From: Halalkalibaculum roseum
GTDB lineage: Bacteria > Bacteroidota > Rhodothermia > Balneolales > Balneolaceae
Length of the DNA stretch: 64,000 nucleotides
Direction of reading: 5' to 3'
Assembly (NCBI RefSeq): GCF_011059145.1
Contig: NZ_JAALLT010000002.1
Coordinates: 1 to 64,000, forward strand
The translations under genes and the position numbers were made by a program. The notes under the pieces are model-generated. The model did not search any database. It was not told the origin of the DNA and saw nothing but the letters and a program-made list of their open reading frames with translations. Positions 1 through 8,680 of this stretch are shown one piece after another. The stretch's first letter is position 1. The number at the start of each line of letters is the position of its first letter.

Positions 1-30
1 GCTTCCTCACTTTTTTTATTGAAAGTTATT

Positions 31-68
31 AACAGAGCCTGTACGGTGATTACCGTACAGGCTCTGTT
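31..68. terminator. Strong hairpin, probable terminator of an upstream gene
   Basis: A perfect 17-bp inverted repeat (31-47 with 52-68) encloses a 4-base loop. Only a short T-rich stretch follows, so it may work as a bidirectional or factor-assisted terminator. The gene it would end lies before the window or ends in its first bases. Confidence 0.6.
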
Positions 69-285
69 GTTTATAGAGGAATTTTAGTCTATTAAACCAT
101 CAACCAAATGACTGAAAAGCCAGAGAATCAGCGTTAAATATTAATAAGCTCCTTTCTGCTGGAACTATATTTCCTTATATTTAGTAATTGAAGCGAACAT
201 TAAAAAGTGCCCTAAAAGCACAATACAGTCATCTGAGCGGCACATCCATCTGAGGATGGTTCTTAAAAGTAAACTAGCACGGACT

Positions 286-1785
286 ATGGAATTCAATCAA
301 TTTATTGATCAGTACAAGAAAAAACTCAATAGTCTCTTCAACATTGAAGAGGATATTGATGAACTGAGCCTGGATAGAGGTATATCCGGACATCTTTTTG
401 ATGAGATTATGAGTTGCAAGCCGCTCTCTGTATTCATCCCGGAAGAATATGGGGGAAGAGGAGCGAAAACCCACGAAGCGCTGGCTATGCTTGAAGCTTC
501 ATCCTATGAGTCACTGCCGCTTTCGTTAATGATGGGCATCAACGGTGCATTATTCTTGCAGCCGGTTGCCAACTATGGTGAAGATCAGATCAAAAAAGAC
601 ATTTTTAAACGATTTCTTAATGATAATGCCATGGGCGGACTCATGATAACCGAACCCGATTTTGGCTCGGATGCATTGCGTATGGAGACATCCTTTACTA
701 AAACTGACGGTGAATACCACGTTCAGGGTACCAAGCACTGGGCCGGGCTTACCGGTATGGCTGACTACTGGCTCATAACGGCACGAAAAGAGAATAAGGA
801 TGGATCCCTGAGCCGCGACATTGCCTTCTTTGTTCATGATAGTCGGAATGGCGGTATAGAGGTCGAAGAGTTTTTCAAAAACTTGGGACTCTACATGCTT
901 CCCTACGGTCGTAATAAAATAGATATTACCATTCCTGAAGACTACAAATTGAAGCCGAAGTCCATAGGAATCAAGATGATGCTTGATATCCTTCACAGAA
1001 GCCGACTTCAATTCCCGGGTATGGGCATGGGCTTCCTGAAACGAATGCTGGATGAAGCACACAAGCACTGCAAGGAACGTTTTGTTGGCGGACAAAGCCT
1101 CTTTAACTATGACCAGGTGAAAAAGCGAATCGGACGCCTGCAGTCTTCGTTTACTATCTGTTCGGCAATGTGCAGTTTTACCAGCGAGAACGTACCGCTC
1201 AGTAAGGATACGTCTTCTTTTGATGTAGCAGCGAATACTATCAAGACGATGACTACCGACTTGATGCAGAATGCCTCACAATCGTTGTTGCAGCTGACTG
1301 GGGCCAAAGGTTATCGACTTGATCATATCGCCGGTAGATCTATTATCGACAGCCGACCGTTTCAGATTTTTGAGGGATCTAACGATATACTATATCAGCA
1401 GATTTCCGAATCTGTAATTAAGCTGATGAAGAAGCTGAAGCTCAATAACCTGTATGATTTTCTAAGTGACTACAAATACACGAAGCATGCTTCCGATCAT
1501 TTGAAAGAGACACTTAATATGGAGATTGATTTAAAGATGACCCAGGATAAGCTGGTTGAGCTTGGACGTGTATTAAGTAGGCTCATTTCTCTTGAATTTA
1601 CCATTCGTCTCGGGGAAAAAGGATTCAACCGGGAACTGGTTGCCAATACCATTGAAACGCTTAAAGGGGATGTTCAAAGGATGATGTCTTCCTTCAGTTA
1701 TGCCAATGACGCTGTCGTTGTTGAGAACTATGAGGAGAGCAGTGATTGGCATCAGGCCTTCAGTCCCTCTTACGTTAAGGCTTAA
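286..1785 (+). CDS. Acyl-CoA dehydrogenase family protein
   Basis: This is a flavoprotein of the acyl-CoA dehydrogenase family, expected to form the alpha,beta double bond in an acyl-CoA. The N-terminal helical domain is followed by a beta-domain with the acceptor motif MITEPDFGSDA. The C-terminal helical domain carries the signature IFEGSNDILYQQ, in which Glu363 is the likely catalytic base. The protein is about 499 residues, longer than the usual 380-400, with an extra C-terminal helical tail, as in larger members of the family. An in-frame ATG at 256 would add ten residues; I prefer 286 because the 256 ATG sits directly on the only GAGG and the added residues look unconserved. It is the first gene of an apparent operon with a sirtuin and an SGNH hydrolase (gaps of 38 bp). 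The substrate cannot be told from sequence. Confidence 0.88.
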   Translation: MEFNQFIDQYKKKLNSLFNIEEDIDELSLDRGISGHLFDEIMSCKPLSVFIPEEYGGRGAKTHEALAMLEASSYESLPLSLMMGINGALFLQPVANYGEDQIKKDIFKRFLNDNAMGGLMITEPDFGSDALRMETSFTKTDGEYHVQGTKHWAGLTGMADYWLITARKENKDGSLSRDIAFFVHDSRNGGIEVEEFFKNLGLYMLPYGRNKIDITIPEDYKLKPKSIGIKMMLDILHRSRLQFPGMGMGFLKRMLDEAHKHCKERFVGGQSLFNYDQVKKRIGRLQSSFTICSAMCSFTSENVPLSKDTSSFDVAANTIKTMTTDLMQNASQSLLQLTGAKGYRLDHIAGRSIIDSRPFQIFEGSNDILYQQISESVIKLMKKLKLNNLYDFLSDYKYTKHASDHLKETLNMEIDLKMTQDKLVELGRVLSRLISLEFTIRLGEKGFNRELVANTIETLKGDVQRMMSSFSYANDAVVVENYEESSDWHQAFSPSYVKA

Positions 1786-1824
1786 ATCCAATTTCCTGCG
1801 GAATTTTTTAATTCCTTCTTAAAT

Positions 1825-2523
1825 ATGAAAAAAGTTGTGGTCCTTACAGGTGCCGGGATGAGTGCCGACAGTGGGCTGAAAACATTTCGTGAATCCGGCG
1901 GATTATGGGAAGGACATGATGTCGGCAAGGTAGCTACTCCTCAAGCATGGCGGAAGGATCCTGAGAAGGTTCTCAAATTCTATAATGCAAGGAGACAACA
2001 AGCTCATAAAGCCGAGCCCAACGAAGGTCATAAGGCGCTTGCCCGGTTGGAAGAAAAATTCGATGTGACCATTATTACACAAAATGTAGACAGCCTGCAC
2101 GAACGCGCAGGTTCCTCTGATGTATTACACCTGCATGGTCAATTATCGAAAGCTAGAAGCAGCGAGGATGCATCACTAATTTACGATATTGGCGGTGACC
2201 CGATTGAACTGGGAGACACAGCAGATGACGGAGCTCAACTTCGGCCACATGTAGTTTGGTTTGGCGAGGGTGTGCCCAATATGGAGAAGGCGGTACAGAT
2301 AGTTCCTCTGGCAGAAATACTTATAGTAATCGGAACCTCTTTGGTGGTATATCCCGCCGCAAGTCTCACAGATTATGCACGATCCTCAATTCCCAAATTT
2401 ATTATAGATCCTAATAAACCGGAGCTGTATGATGATTCGGACTGGGAACATTTCGAAGAGCGGGCTGCTGTAGGCACTCCGAAACTTGTAGATCAATTGA
2501 TACAGAATCACGCTAATAGTTAA
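1825..2523 (+). CDS. cobB: NAD-dependent protein deacylase, sirtuin (Sir2/CobB family)
   Basis: A sirtuin that would remove acyl groups from lysines using NAD+. Visible motifs are GAGMSADSG near residue 9, TQNVD at 85-89, the catalytic His104 in LHLHG, and RPHVVWFGE at 140-148. Tyr53 and Arg56 form the YxxR motif of class III sirtuins (SIRT5/CobB type), which favours succinyl- and malonyl-lysine. The segment between His104 and RPHVVWFGE contains no cysteine, so the usual four-cysteine zinc site is absent, as in some bacterial class III members. Its place behind an acyl-CoA dehydrogenase fits a role in reversing acyl-CoA-driven protein acylation; that link is inference. Length (232 residues) is normal. 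Confidence 0.9.
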   Translation: MKKVVVLTGAGMSADSGLKTFRESGGLWEGHDVGKVATPQAWRKDPEKVLKFYNARRQQAHKAEPNEGHKALARLEEKFDVTIITQNVDSLHERAGSSDVLHLHGQLSKARSSEDASLIYDIGGDPIELGDTADDGAQLRPHVVWFGEGVPNMEKAVQIVPLAEILIVIGTSLVVYPAASLTDYARSSIPKFIIDPNKPELYDDSDWEHFEERAAVGTPKLVDQLIQNHANS

Positions 2524-2561
2524 TTTTAGTTACAGTATAAGCGAGCAGACAGACAATATTT

Positions 2562-3479
2562 ATGACAGATTACAAAGCTAGCAAAGACGAAAAAGAAGTT
2601 CTCGAAAAGTATTTATTGCAATTCCTGAATCTTGAAAAGCGTTTTCCTCTGCTTCCCGGTATTGAAAACAAGGAAGCTATGGCTCATCTGATGGGTCTGG
2701 AGAAAGATGAGTTTCTGAAATTGCGTGATCGTTTCAAAACGAATGCCAAAGAAGCTGCCCTAGAGCTGCTCAAAGAAGACGAAGTGAGCGATTGGCTGGA
2801 TGATCTCCCCTTTGAAAATGATGACACCATTGTAGCTCTGGGTGACTCTATCACCGATGACCTTCAGGGATGGTTCAGCATATTTGAGCATCTACTCAAT
2901 ATTACGGTGCCGGAAGCCGATTTTACCTTTGTCAATTCCGGGGTCTCCTATGACACCTCAACAGATGCCTTGAAGAGACTGAATCGTGATCTGGTGGCGC
3001 ATGAGCCTGATTGGGTGATCGTAGCTCTCGGTACATTTGATGCCCAGAAACTGCACGTCGAACCCAACCGTCCGCTGGTATCTCTTGCGGATTACTGGGA
3101 GAATACGAAGACCATTGAAGAAGTGGTCAAGCAGGAAACGGATAACCCGATAGTTTGGATTACGCCTCCTCCGGTTATCACAGAAATGCTGCAGAAAATA
3201 CGCCTCTTTGATTTCGATATTTTTGAGGAAGACCTGCAGAATATCCGTGAGATCCTAACAGGAAAGCAGGGGTATATCGTTGATCCGATGGGTACGCGGA
3301 TGAGTGAAGATGATGATGTGGAAGCCTGGAATTACCTGAGCGACGGATTGCATCCCTCATTATCCGGTCATGTAAATACGGTTAGAGAACTCATCAGGCA
3401 CCTGACCCAAACCAAGGAGGTTGAGGGATCAAGCCTGGAAAAGCCGGAAGATTTTGACGAGGAAGCGGAACTGGATTAA
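2562..3479 (+). CDS. SGNH/GDSL hydrolase family protein
   Basis: A cytoplasmic esterase-like protein without a signal peptide. A helical N-terminal region (about 1-85) precedes an SGNH domain. Block I is GDSITD (Ser96 the predicted nucleophile), block II is the NSG at 125-127, and block V is DGLHPS (Asp261 and His264). The usual GxND of block III reads GTFDA at 157-161, so the oxyanion-hole Asn position holds Phe. Substrate is unknown. It is the third gene of the acyl-CoA dehydrogenase-sirtuin operon, and its 3' end overlaps the convergent next gene by 4 bp. Confidence 0.8.
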   Translation: MTDYKASKDEKEVLEKYLLQFLNLEKRFPLLPGIENKEAMAHLMGLEKDEFLKLRDRFKTNAKEAALELLKEDEVSDWLDDLPFENDDTIVALGDSITDDLQGWFSIFEHLLNITVPEADFTFVNSGVSYDTSTDALKRLNRDLVAHEPDWVIVALGTFDAQKLHVEPNRPLVSLADYWENTKTIEEVVKQETDNPIVWITPPPVITEMLQKIRLFDFDIFEEDLQNIREILTGKQGYIVDPMGTRMSEDDDVEAWNYLSDGLHPSLSGHVNTVRELIRHLTQTKEVEGSSLEKPEDFDEEAELD

Positions 3480-4156
3480 AAATTCAGGCTAAGATTTACC
3501 AGCTCCAGGTTGAATGCGGTTCTCTTGGAAAAGTCTGTTTGATTCAGATTTGTAACCGAAGTCAGCGATGGATTGACCAGGCCTATCCCAAGGTTGTTAC
3601 TCTTATTCGAGTAGCTGAGTAAACCATCGGCTTGATTGCCGGAATTACCTGTAGCGGAGACCGTGTAATCGCCTGGTCCTTTTGACAAGGCAAAAGCATC
3701 AACCAGGCCGAATCCAAATCCTACCCACGCTCCTGCAGAGGAACCGTACTGTAAGGCATCGACAATAGGCTTATTAGCTATCAGGGTGATAGAACTGGCA
3801 ACAATTGCTCCTGCTGCAGCTCCGTAAAACGTATCCAGTAGTACAATGATGGAGGTGTTTGTTCCATCATTGAAGGTTCCGCTAATATAAAACTGCTCTC
3901 CTTTAGCCACTTGCGATACATCATAGAAACCGACCCCTATTCCGAATAGCGTTCCTGCACCGACACCGACCCTTGCCGGAGCAAAATCATCGGAGTTCTG
4001 TAAACCCATAACCGCCCCACCTAAGCTGACGCCTGTGACGGCTCCATTCAACGTATTGCCGGCAAGCAATTTGATGGTTTGTGATGAAGCTTCTTGCGGG
4101 ATGGTTAAAAATAACAGGCAGCAGATAATGGCAGATGCCTTCAATAATTTTGTCAA
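3476..4156 (-). CDS. Secreted glycine-rich protein of unknown function
   Basis: I do not recognise this family. A clear signal peptide (charged start, hydrophobic core, then SSQT near residue 25) predicts export. The mature part is rich in Gly, Ala and Val with repeated short hydrophobic stretches such as AAAGAIVASS and GAWVGFGFGLVD. This is compatible with an outer-membrane or membrane-embedded glycine-zipper protein. The C-terminus ends in alternating polar and hydrophobic residues with a final Phe, as in many outer-membrane proteins. It converges on the SGNH hydrolase gene with a 4-bp overlap. Confidence 0.55.
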   Translation of the reverse strand: MTKLLKASAIICCLLFLTIPQEASSQTIKLLAGNTLNGAVTGVSLGGAVMGLQNSDDFAPARVGVGAGTLFGIGVGFYDVSQVAKGEQFYISGTFNDGTNTSIIVLLDTFYGAAAGAIVASSITLIANKPIVDALQYGSSAGAWVGFGFGLVDAFALSKGPGDYTVSATGNSGNQADGLLSYSNKSNNLGIGLVNPSLTSVTNLNQTDFSKRTAFNLELVNLSLNF

Positions 4157-4222
4157 GACACTGAATATTTTGTTCTGAATTCGATGATAATGTAGGGAAT
4201 AGCTATATGGATTTCCATTGTT

Positions 4223-4918
4223 TCACTCAGGGTTGCCAAGTGTTACAGGCAGTACTTGTCCATTATAAAATTTGGAACCGGCAAGAGCGAAATCGGCAAT
4301 ATAGGTCCCCATCTCTTCTGCAGACACAGGGGCATTAAAACCGGGAAAAGCGTCTTCCAGCATTTCTGTTTGTACTGCTCCAAGGCACAAGGTGTTAGAT
4401 CTGATATTCCTATCATTTAACTCAACACTCAGGCATTCACTTAAAATACTTAAGGCACCCTTGGCAGCACTATAAGCAGAAAGACCGGGAAACTTGTCAC
4501 TTCCTTGATAGCCGCCCATACTGCTAATATTTACGATATGGGCATGTTCATTGAAACAGGAGAGCAAGCTACGGGTAAGATCTACCGCCGTAAGAAGATT
4601 TACATTGATCATTTTCAACCAATCATCCTTCGTGAGTTTTTCAAAGGATTTATTAATGAGGGCACCGGCGTTATTAACAAGGATGTCAACACTACCATAA
4701 GTGTTGGTAACCGCTTCGGTAAGCTGCTCAATATCCTCTTCTGAAGTGAGGTCGGCAGGAAAAGCCCTGATAAGGTCAGGGTAATGTTCCGCAAGTTGCA
4801 CCAGGTCTTCTTTGGATCTTGCTGAGGCGATTACATTATGACCCTTTTCAGCAAGTGCCAAAGAAGTTTGGTAGCCTATCCCTCGACTTGCACCTGTTAC
4901 TATTGCCGTTTTGTTCAT
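4223..4918 (-). CDS. Short-chain dehydrogenase/reductase (SDR)
   Basis: A classical SDR of 231 residues that would oxidise or reduce a carbonyl/alcohol with NAD(P). The cofactor-binding motif TGASRGIG is at 8-15, NNAG at 82-85, a catalytic Ser at 132-133, and the YxxxK pair at Tyr149 and Lys153. The Ala-Arg-Ser (ASARS) after beta-strand 2 suggests NADP rather than NAD. The substrate cannot be deduced. It is transcribed alone on the minus strand, with a 66-bp gap to the secreted glycine-rich gene downstream. Confidence 0.85.
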   Translation of the reverse strand: MNKTAIVTGASRGIGYQTSLALAEKGHNVIASARSKEDLVQLAEHYPDLIRAFPADLTSEEDIEQLTEAVTNTYGSVDILVNNAGALINKSFEKLTKDDWLKMINVNLLTAVDLTRSLLSCFNEHAHIVNISSMGGYQGSDKFPGLSAYSAAKGALSILSECLSVELNDRNIRSNTLCLGAVQTEMLEDAFPGFNAPVSAEEMGTYIADFALAGSKFYNGQVLPVTLGNPE

Positions 4919-5115
4919 ATAACTGATTTTTGATTGAAGGTAACAACATGATTGCCCTTTCCCAACAGGTACTTGAGGCTTAAAGTTTTACGGTCTTTGC
5001 TTTGTTTAAAAGTCTTAATTTACCCATATTAAACCGCTAATCGGATCACATATCGGTATTCAAATTCACGGTTTATTTTTTGTGAAATCATCATTTTCTA
5101 AATACGTGCTGCGCT

Positions 5116-6228
5116 ATGTTTAAACGTTCAGAACGGATACTCGTTCCCGAAAATATCAGAGAAATGAGTCCCTATGTTGCGGGCAAAACAATCGCTGAAG
5201 TTGAGGAAGCCTATCATCCCGACCGAATTTCAAAATTAGCTTCCAATGAAAACAGGTTGGGTTGCAGCCCTCATGTATTGAATGCTGTTAAAGAGGCTAT
5301 GGACGAAATTCAGGATTATCCTGATCCTGCCTCCCTAAAGCTCAGAACTATGCTGGCGGATAAGTATGGGGTATCCACAGAGAATATCATAGTTGCCGCC
5401 GGCTCTGAAAGCGTCATTGCAAACCTTTGCAGAACCTTTTTTCTGGATCACGAAGAAGCTATCACTTGTTCGGCAACATTTGTGGGATTTTTTGTTCAGG
5501 CCAACGTGCGGGGAATTTCTCTTAAGAAAATAGATCCGTCTGAAGCATACCGTTTTGACCTGGATGCTATGGCTGATGTTATTGATGAGAACACCAAGAT
5601 GATCTACATCGCCAATCCGAATAATCCTACCGGTACCTATATCACTAAGACGGAATTCGAAGAGTTCATGAGCAGGGTACCGGATGATGTGCTGGTAATT
5701 ATGGATGAAGCCTATTATGAATATGCCAGTGAAGTTGATGACTATCCGGATTCGCTGGACTATAAGTTTGACAACGTCATCACCCTAAGGACCTTTTCAA
5801 AAGCATATGGATTGGCGGGATTCCGTATAGGATATGGTATAGCCCACAAAGACCTGATCAGCAACATGATGAAGACTAAGCTTACTTTCGAGCCTACCAC
5901 ACTGGCCCAGGTTGCAGCAGAAACAGCTCTTCAGGATGAGGATTTTCTCAAACGCAGTGTTACTATGGTAAACAAGCAGAAAGAGCGGCTGTATGAATTT
6001 TTTGAAGATCATGATATCCGGTATGCGCCATCCATTTCTAACTCAGTCATGATGATTATGGATACCGAAGATGAGGCCATTGATTTCACCCAATCCATGC
6101 TGGAGCGTGGGGTTATCTTGCGACGGATCCATGCATTTGGATTGCCTCACTGTATTCGCATTACCATAGGTACTGAACAGGAAATGGATCATTTCACAAC
6201 CAGCGCCGGGGAAGTTTTAAACCTTTAA
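5116..6228 (+). CDS. hisC: Histidinol-phosphate / aromatic aminotransferase (HisC family)
   Basis: A fold-type I PLP aminotransferase of 370 residues. Visible residues are the substrate-loop LASNEN at 41-46, NPNNPTG at 167-173, MDEAYYEY with the PLP-contacting Asp197, the Schiff-base lysine Lys229 in TFSKAYGLAG, and Arg237. These fit HisC, which makes histidinol phosphate in histidine synthesis; relatives can also transaminate aromatic amino acids. No other his genes are nearby, and the gene sits 26 bp before an E1 oxo-acid dehydrogenase. Given the aromatic-catabolism genes downstream, an aromatic aminotransferase role is possible but unproven. Confidence 0.82.
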   Translation: MFKRSERILVPENIREMSPYVAGKTIAEVEEAYHPDRISKLASNENRLGCSPHVLNAVKEAMDEIQDYPDPASLKLRTMLADKYGVSTENIIVAAGSESVIANLCRTFFLDHEEAITCSATFVGFFVQANVRGISLKKIDPSEAYRFDLDAMADVIDENTKMIYIANPNNPTGTYITKTEFEEFMSRVPDDVLVIMDEAYYEYASEVDDYPDSLDYKFDNVITLRTFSKAYGLAGFRIGYGIAHKDLISNMMKTKLTFEPTTLAQVAAETALQDEDFLKRSVTMVNKQKERLYEFFEDHDIRYAPSISNSVMMIMDTEDEAIDFTQSMLERGVILRRIHAFGLPHCIRITIGTEQEMDHFTTSAGEVLNL

Positions 6229-6254
6229 ACGTAGTTAAAGTCATTCAATCAGAT

Positions 6255-8357
6255 ATGCCATCCACGAAACAGAAGGAACAAGAAGCAGATACCGTAGCAG
6301 AACTCTTTGACTGGAAAAAACTGGCAAGTATCATACTGCAATCGCGGGCAATGGATGATAAGGAAGAGAATGATCTTGTTCCCGCTAAAGAGGTGCTTTA
6401 CCAGTTTTCAGCAAGAGGTCATGAATTGGGACAGGTTATTCTTGGATCACTGCTTAACCACAAGCATGATGCCGCCAGTGCCTATTACCGATCCAGACCG
6501 CTGTTGCTATCACTGGGCTTGAGTCTTGAGGATGCTATGGCCGGACCGATGGGCAAGTCGGGTGGATACAGTGACGGTCGAGACATCGGGGTAGTTTGCA
6601 ACCGTCCCGGAGTGGACGGACCAACCGTGTTACCCATGGCAGGAGATGTCGGTTCTCAGTATACACCTGCCATAGGATGGGCGCAGGGGATTGAGTATCG
6701 GAAAAATGTGCTCGGTGAAGAAGAATATGAAAAGGCTATTTCAGTCATACTGGGAGGAGACGGCTCAGTTGCCACCAACGGCTTCTGGTCGGCATTGACC
6801 ATAGCCACCACTCAAAACCTGCCCGTGTTGTTCTATATCGAGGATAACGAATACGGAATATCGGTCCCGTCCGAATTCCAGACGCCCGGCGGAAATATCG
6901 CCAAGAATCTTTACTCATTTAAGAATCTCCGCATATTTGACGGTGACGGTACCCAACCGCTGGAAGCCGCTGAACTTCTGCATGATTCAGTTAATTATGT
7001 GAGAGATAGAAAAGGGCCAGCGCTGATTCATTTAACAGTGCCGCGTCTTAACGGGCACTCATACCAGGACAATCAGTCGTATAAAGAACAGGAGCTGCTT
7101 GAAAAAGAGAAGAAGAAAGATCCCTTAAAGCATCTCAAATCATTTCTGGTTCCGGATTACATGGACGATGCATCCTGGGATGATATGGAAAAGGATGCCC
7201 GGGAAGAGATTGAAGAAGTTGCACAGGCCGCCTTAGACCGACCTGAGCCTGATGTCTCAAAAACAGAACGATATGCCTTCGAAGAGATGAAGGAAGATGG
7301 ATCGCCCGATCTCCAGATGATTGGTGGTGTTGCACCTGAAGGTCATGAATTTCCTGAATCTTCTATGGATCCCAAGCCTGAAAAGCACCGCATCAATATT
7401 GTAGAAGCGGTGAGAAGAACACTGGAATATGAGCTGGAGACAAATAAAAAATTGATGGTCTTCGGCGAAGATGTAGGTGCCAAGGGTGGGGTTCATGCTG
7501 CCACCATGGGGCTTCAGACCTCATTCGGAGATCAACGGGTTTTTGATACGAGCCTTTCGGAAGAAGGCATCATCGGAAGATCTGTAGGCCTGGCCTACAC
7601 CGGCCTGGTACCTGTAGCCGAAATACAATTCAGAAAATATGCCGATCCGGCGACTGAACAGCTAAATAATTGCGGTACCATACGCTGGCGAACCGCCAAC
7701 AAGTTTGCAGCGCCTATAGTAGTTCGCATGCCGGGCGGGTTTGCGAAATGCGGTGATCCATGGCACAGCATGTGCAATGAAGTGTTCTTCACCCATGCCA
7801 TTGGCTGGCAGCTGGCATTTCCCAGCAATGCTGAGGACGCGGTCGGTCTCCTAAGATCTGCCATGCGAAGCAACAATCCCACCATTTTCTTTGAGCATCG
7901 CAACCTGCTTGATGCCAAATATGCCAGGAAGCCTTACCCGGGAGATGAGTTTGTGGTACCCTTTGGAAAAGCAAAGAAATTGCAGGAAGGAGATCAGATA
8001 TCCCTTGTCACCTGGGGTGCCATGTGTGAACGATCCGAAGAAGCAGCAGAGCAAACAGGTATCTCTGCAGATATCATTGATCTTCGAACACTGATGCCCT
8101 GGGACAAAGGTGCTGTTTTGGAATCTATCAAGAAAACCAACCGTTGCCTGATTGTTCATGAAGATTCACGGACTGCCGGTTTCGGCGCTGAAATTAGTGC
8201 CGTACTTTCCGAAGAAGCCTTTCGATATCTAGACGCTCCCATTGAGAGACTTACCATGCCGGATATACCTGTCCCATATAATGTAGGATTGATGAATTCC
8301 GTCCTACCGGGCACAGATGATATTGCAGATGCGATGCAAAAGCTGGTTAGATTCTAA
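6255..8357 (+). CDS. Fused E1 alpha/beta subunit of a 2-oxo acid dehydrogenase
   Basis: The thiamine-diphosphate E1 component that decarboxylates 2-oxo acids, probably branched-chain ones, and passes the acyl group to a lipoyl E2. Residues 1 to about 340 are the alpha-type half, with the TPP motif running from GDG (168-170) to Asn198. From about residue 375 a complete beta-type half follows, with FGEDVGAKGG and RMPGGF. Alpha and beta chains are separate genes in most bacteria; the 700-residue fusion is typical of Bacteroidota-like genomes. No E2 or E3 gene is adjacent. It probably shares a transcript with hisC (26-bp gap). Confidence 0.88.
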   Translation: MPSTKQKEQEADTVAELFDWKKLASIILQSRAMDDKEENDLVPAKEVLYQFSARGHELGQVILGSLLNHKHDAASAYYRSRPLLLSLGLSLEDAMAGPMGKSGGYSDGRDIGVVCNRPGVDGPTVLPMAGDVGSQYTPAIGWAQGIEYRKNVLGEEEYEKAISVILGGDGSVATNGFWSALTIATTQNLPVLFYIEDNEYGISVPSEFQTPGGNIAKNLYSFKNLRIFDGDGTQPLEAAELLHDSVNYVRDRKGPALIHLTVPRLNGHSYQDNQSYKEQELLEKEKKKDPLKHLKSFLVPDYMDDASWDDMEKDAREEIEEVAQAALDRPEPDVSKTERYAFEEMKEDGSPDLQMIGGVAPEGHEFPESSMDPKPEKHRINIVEAVRRTLEYELETNKKLMVFGEDVGAKGGVHAATMGLQTSFGDQRVFDTSLSEEGIIGRSVGLAYTGLVPVAEIQFRKYADPATEQLNNCGTIRWRTANKFAAPIVVRMPGGFAKCGDPWHSMCNEVFFTHAIGWQLAFPSNAEDAVGLLRSAMRSNNPTIFFEHRNLLDAKYARKPYPGDEFVVPFGKAKKLQEGDQISLVTWGAMCERSEEAAEQTGISADIIDLRTLMPWDKGAVLESIKKTNRCLIVHEDSRTAGFGAEISAVLSEEAFRYLDAPIERLTMPDIPVPYNVGLMNSVLPGTDDIADAMQKLVRF

Positions 8358-8680
8358 ATTTCGAATTAATTCAAATATTATAGGTTAGAGCCACAATTTA
8401 TTTGTAATATGCAGGATAGCTTGTATAATAGCGTATAGCCTAATGTAAGATAATTAGTCTAAGAGGCTTTAAAGGTACTTTTCGATATTTGATCAAGCCT
8501 TTATCAGAAATACATCTACAGATTTTTTTAGGGTTTAGGGATGTCCACATTTTAATATTCGGGTACAATATTAATTTTTGGTAATGAATTTTAGATTTTC
8601 CCTAAGCTTCGACATAACATACTATTAAGTAGTATTTTAAGAGACATCTACAGACATCACCGGCTTTACCGAAGACCTAA
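8358..8680. other. AT-rich intergenic region before the kinase pair
   Basis: A 323-bp AT-rich stretch without a convincing gene, RNA or hairpin. It should contain the promoter for the kinase at 8681, but I could not identify its elements with confidence. Confidence 0.4.

Noticed and set aside
550-1095. Minus-strand open frame of 181 codons opposite the acyl-CoA dehydrogenase
   Set aside because: It lies wholly inside a well-supported gene and shows no domain or start signal.
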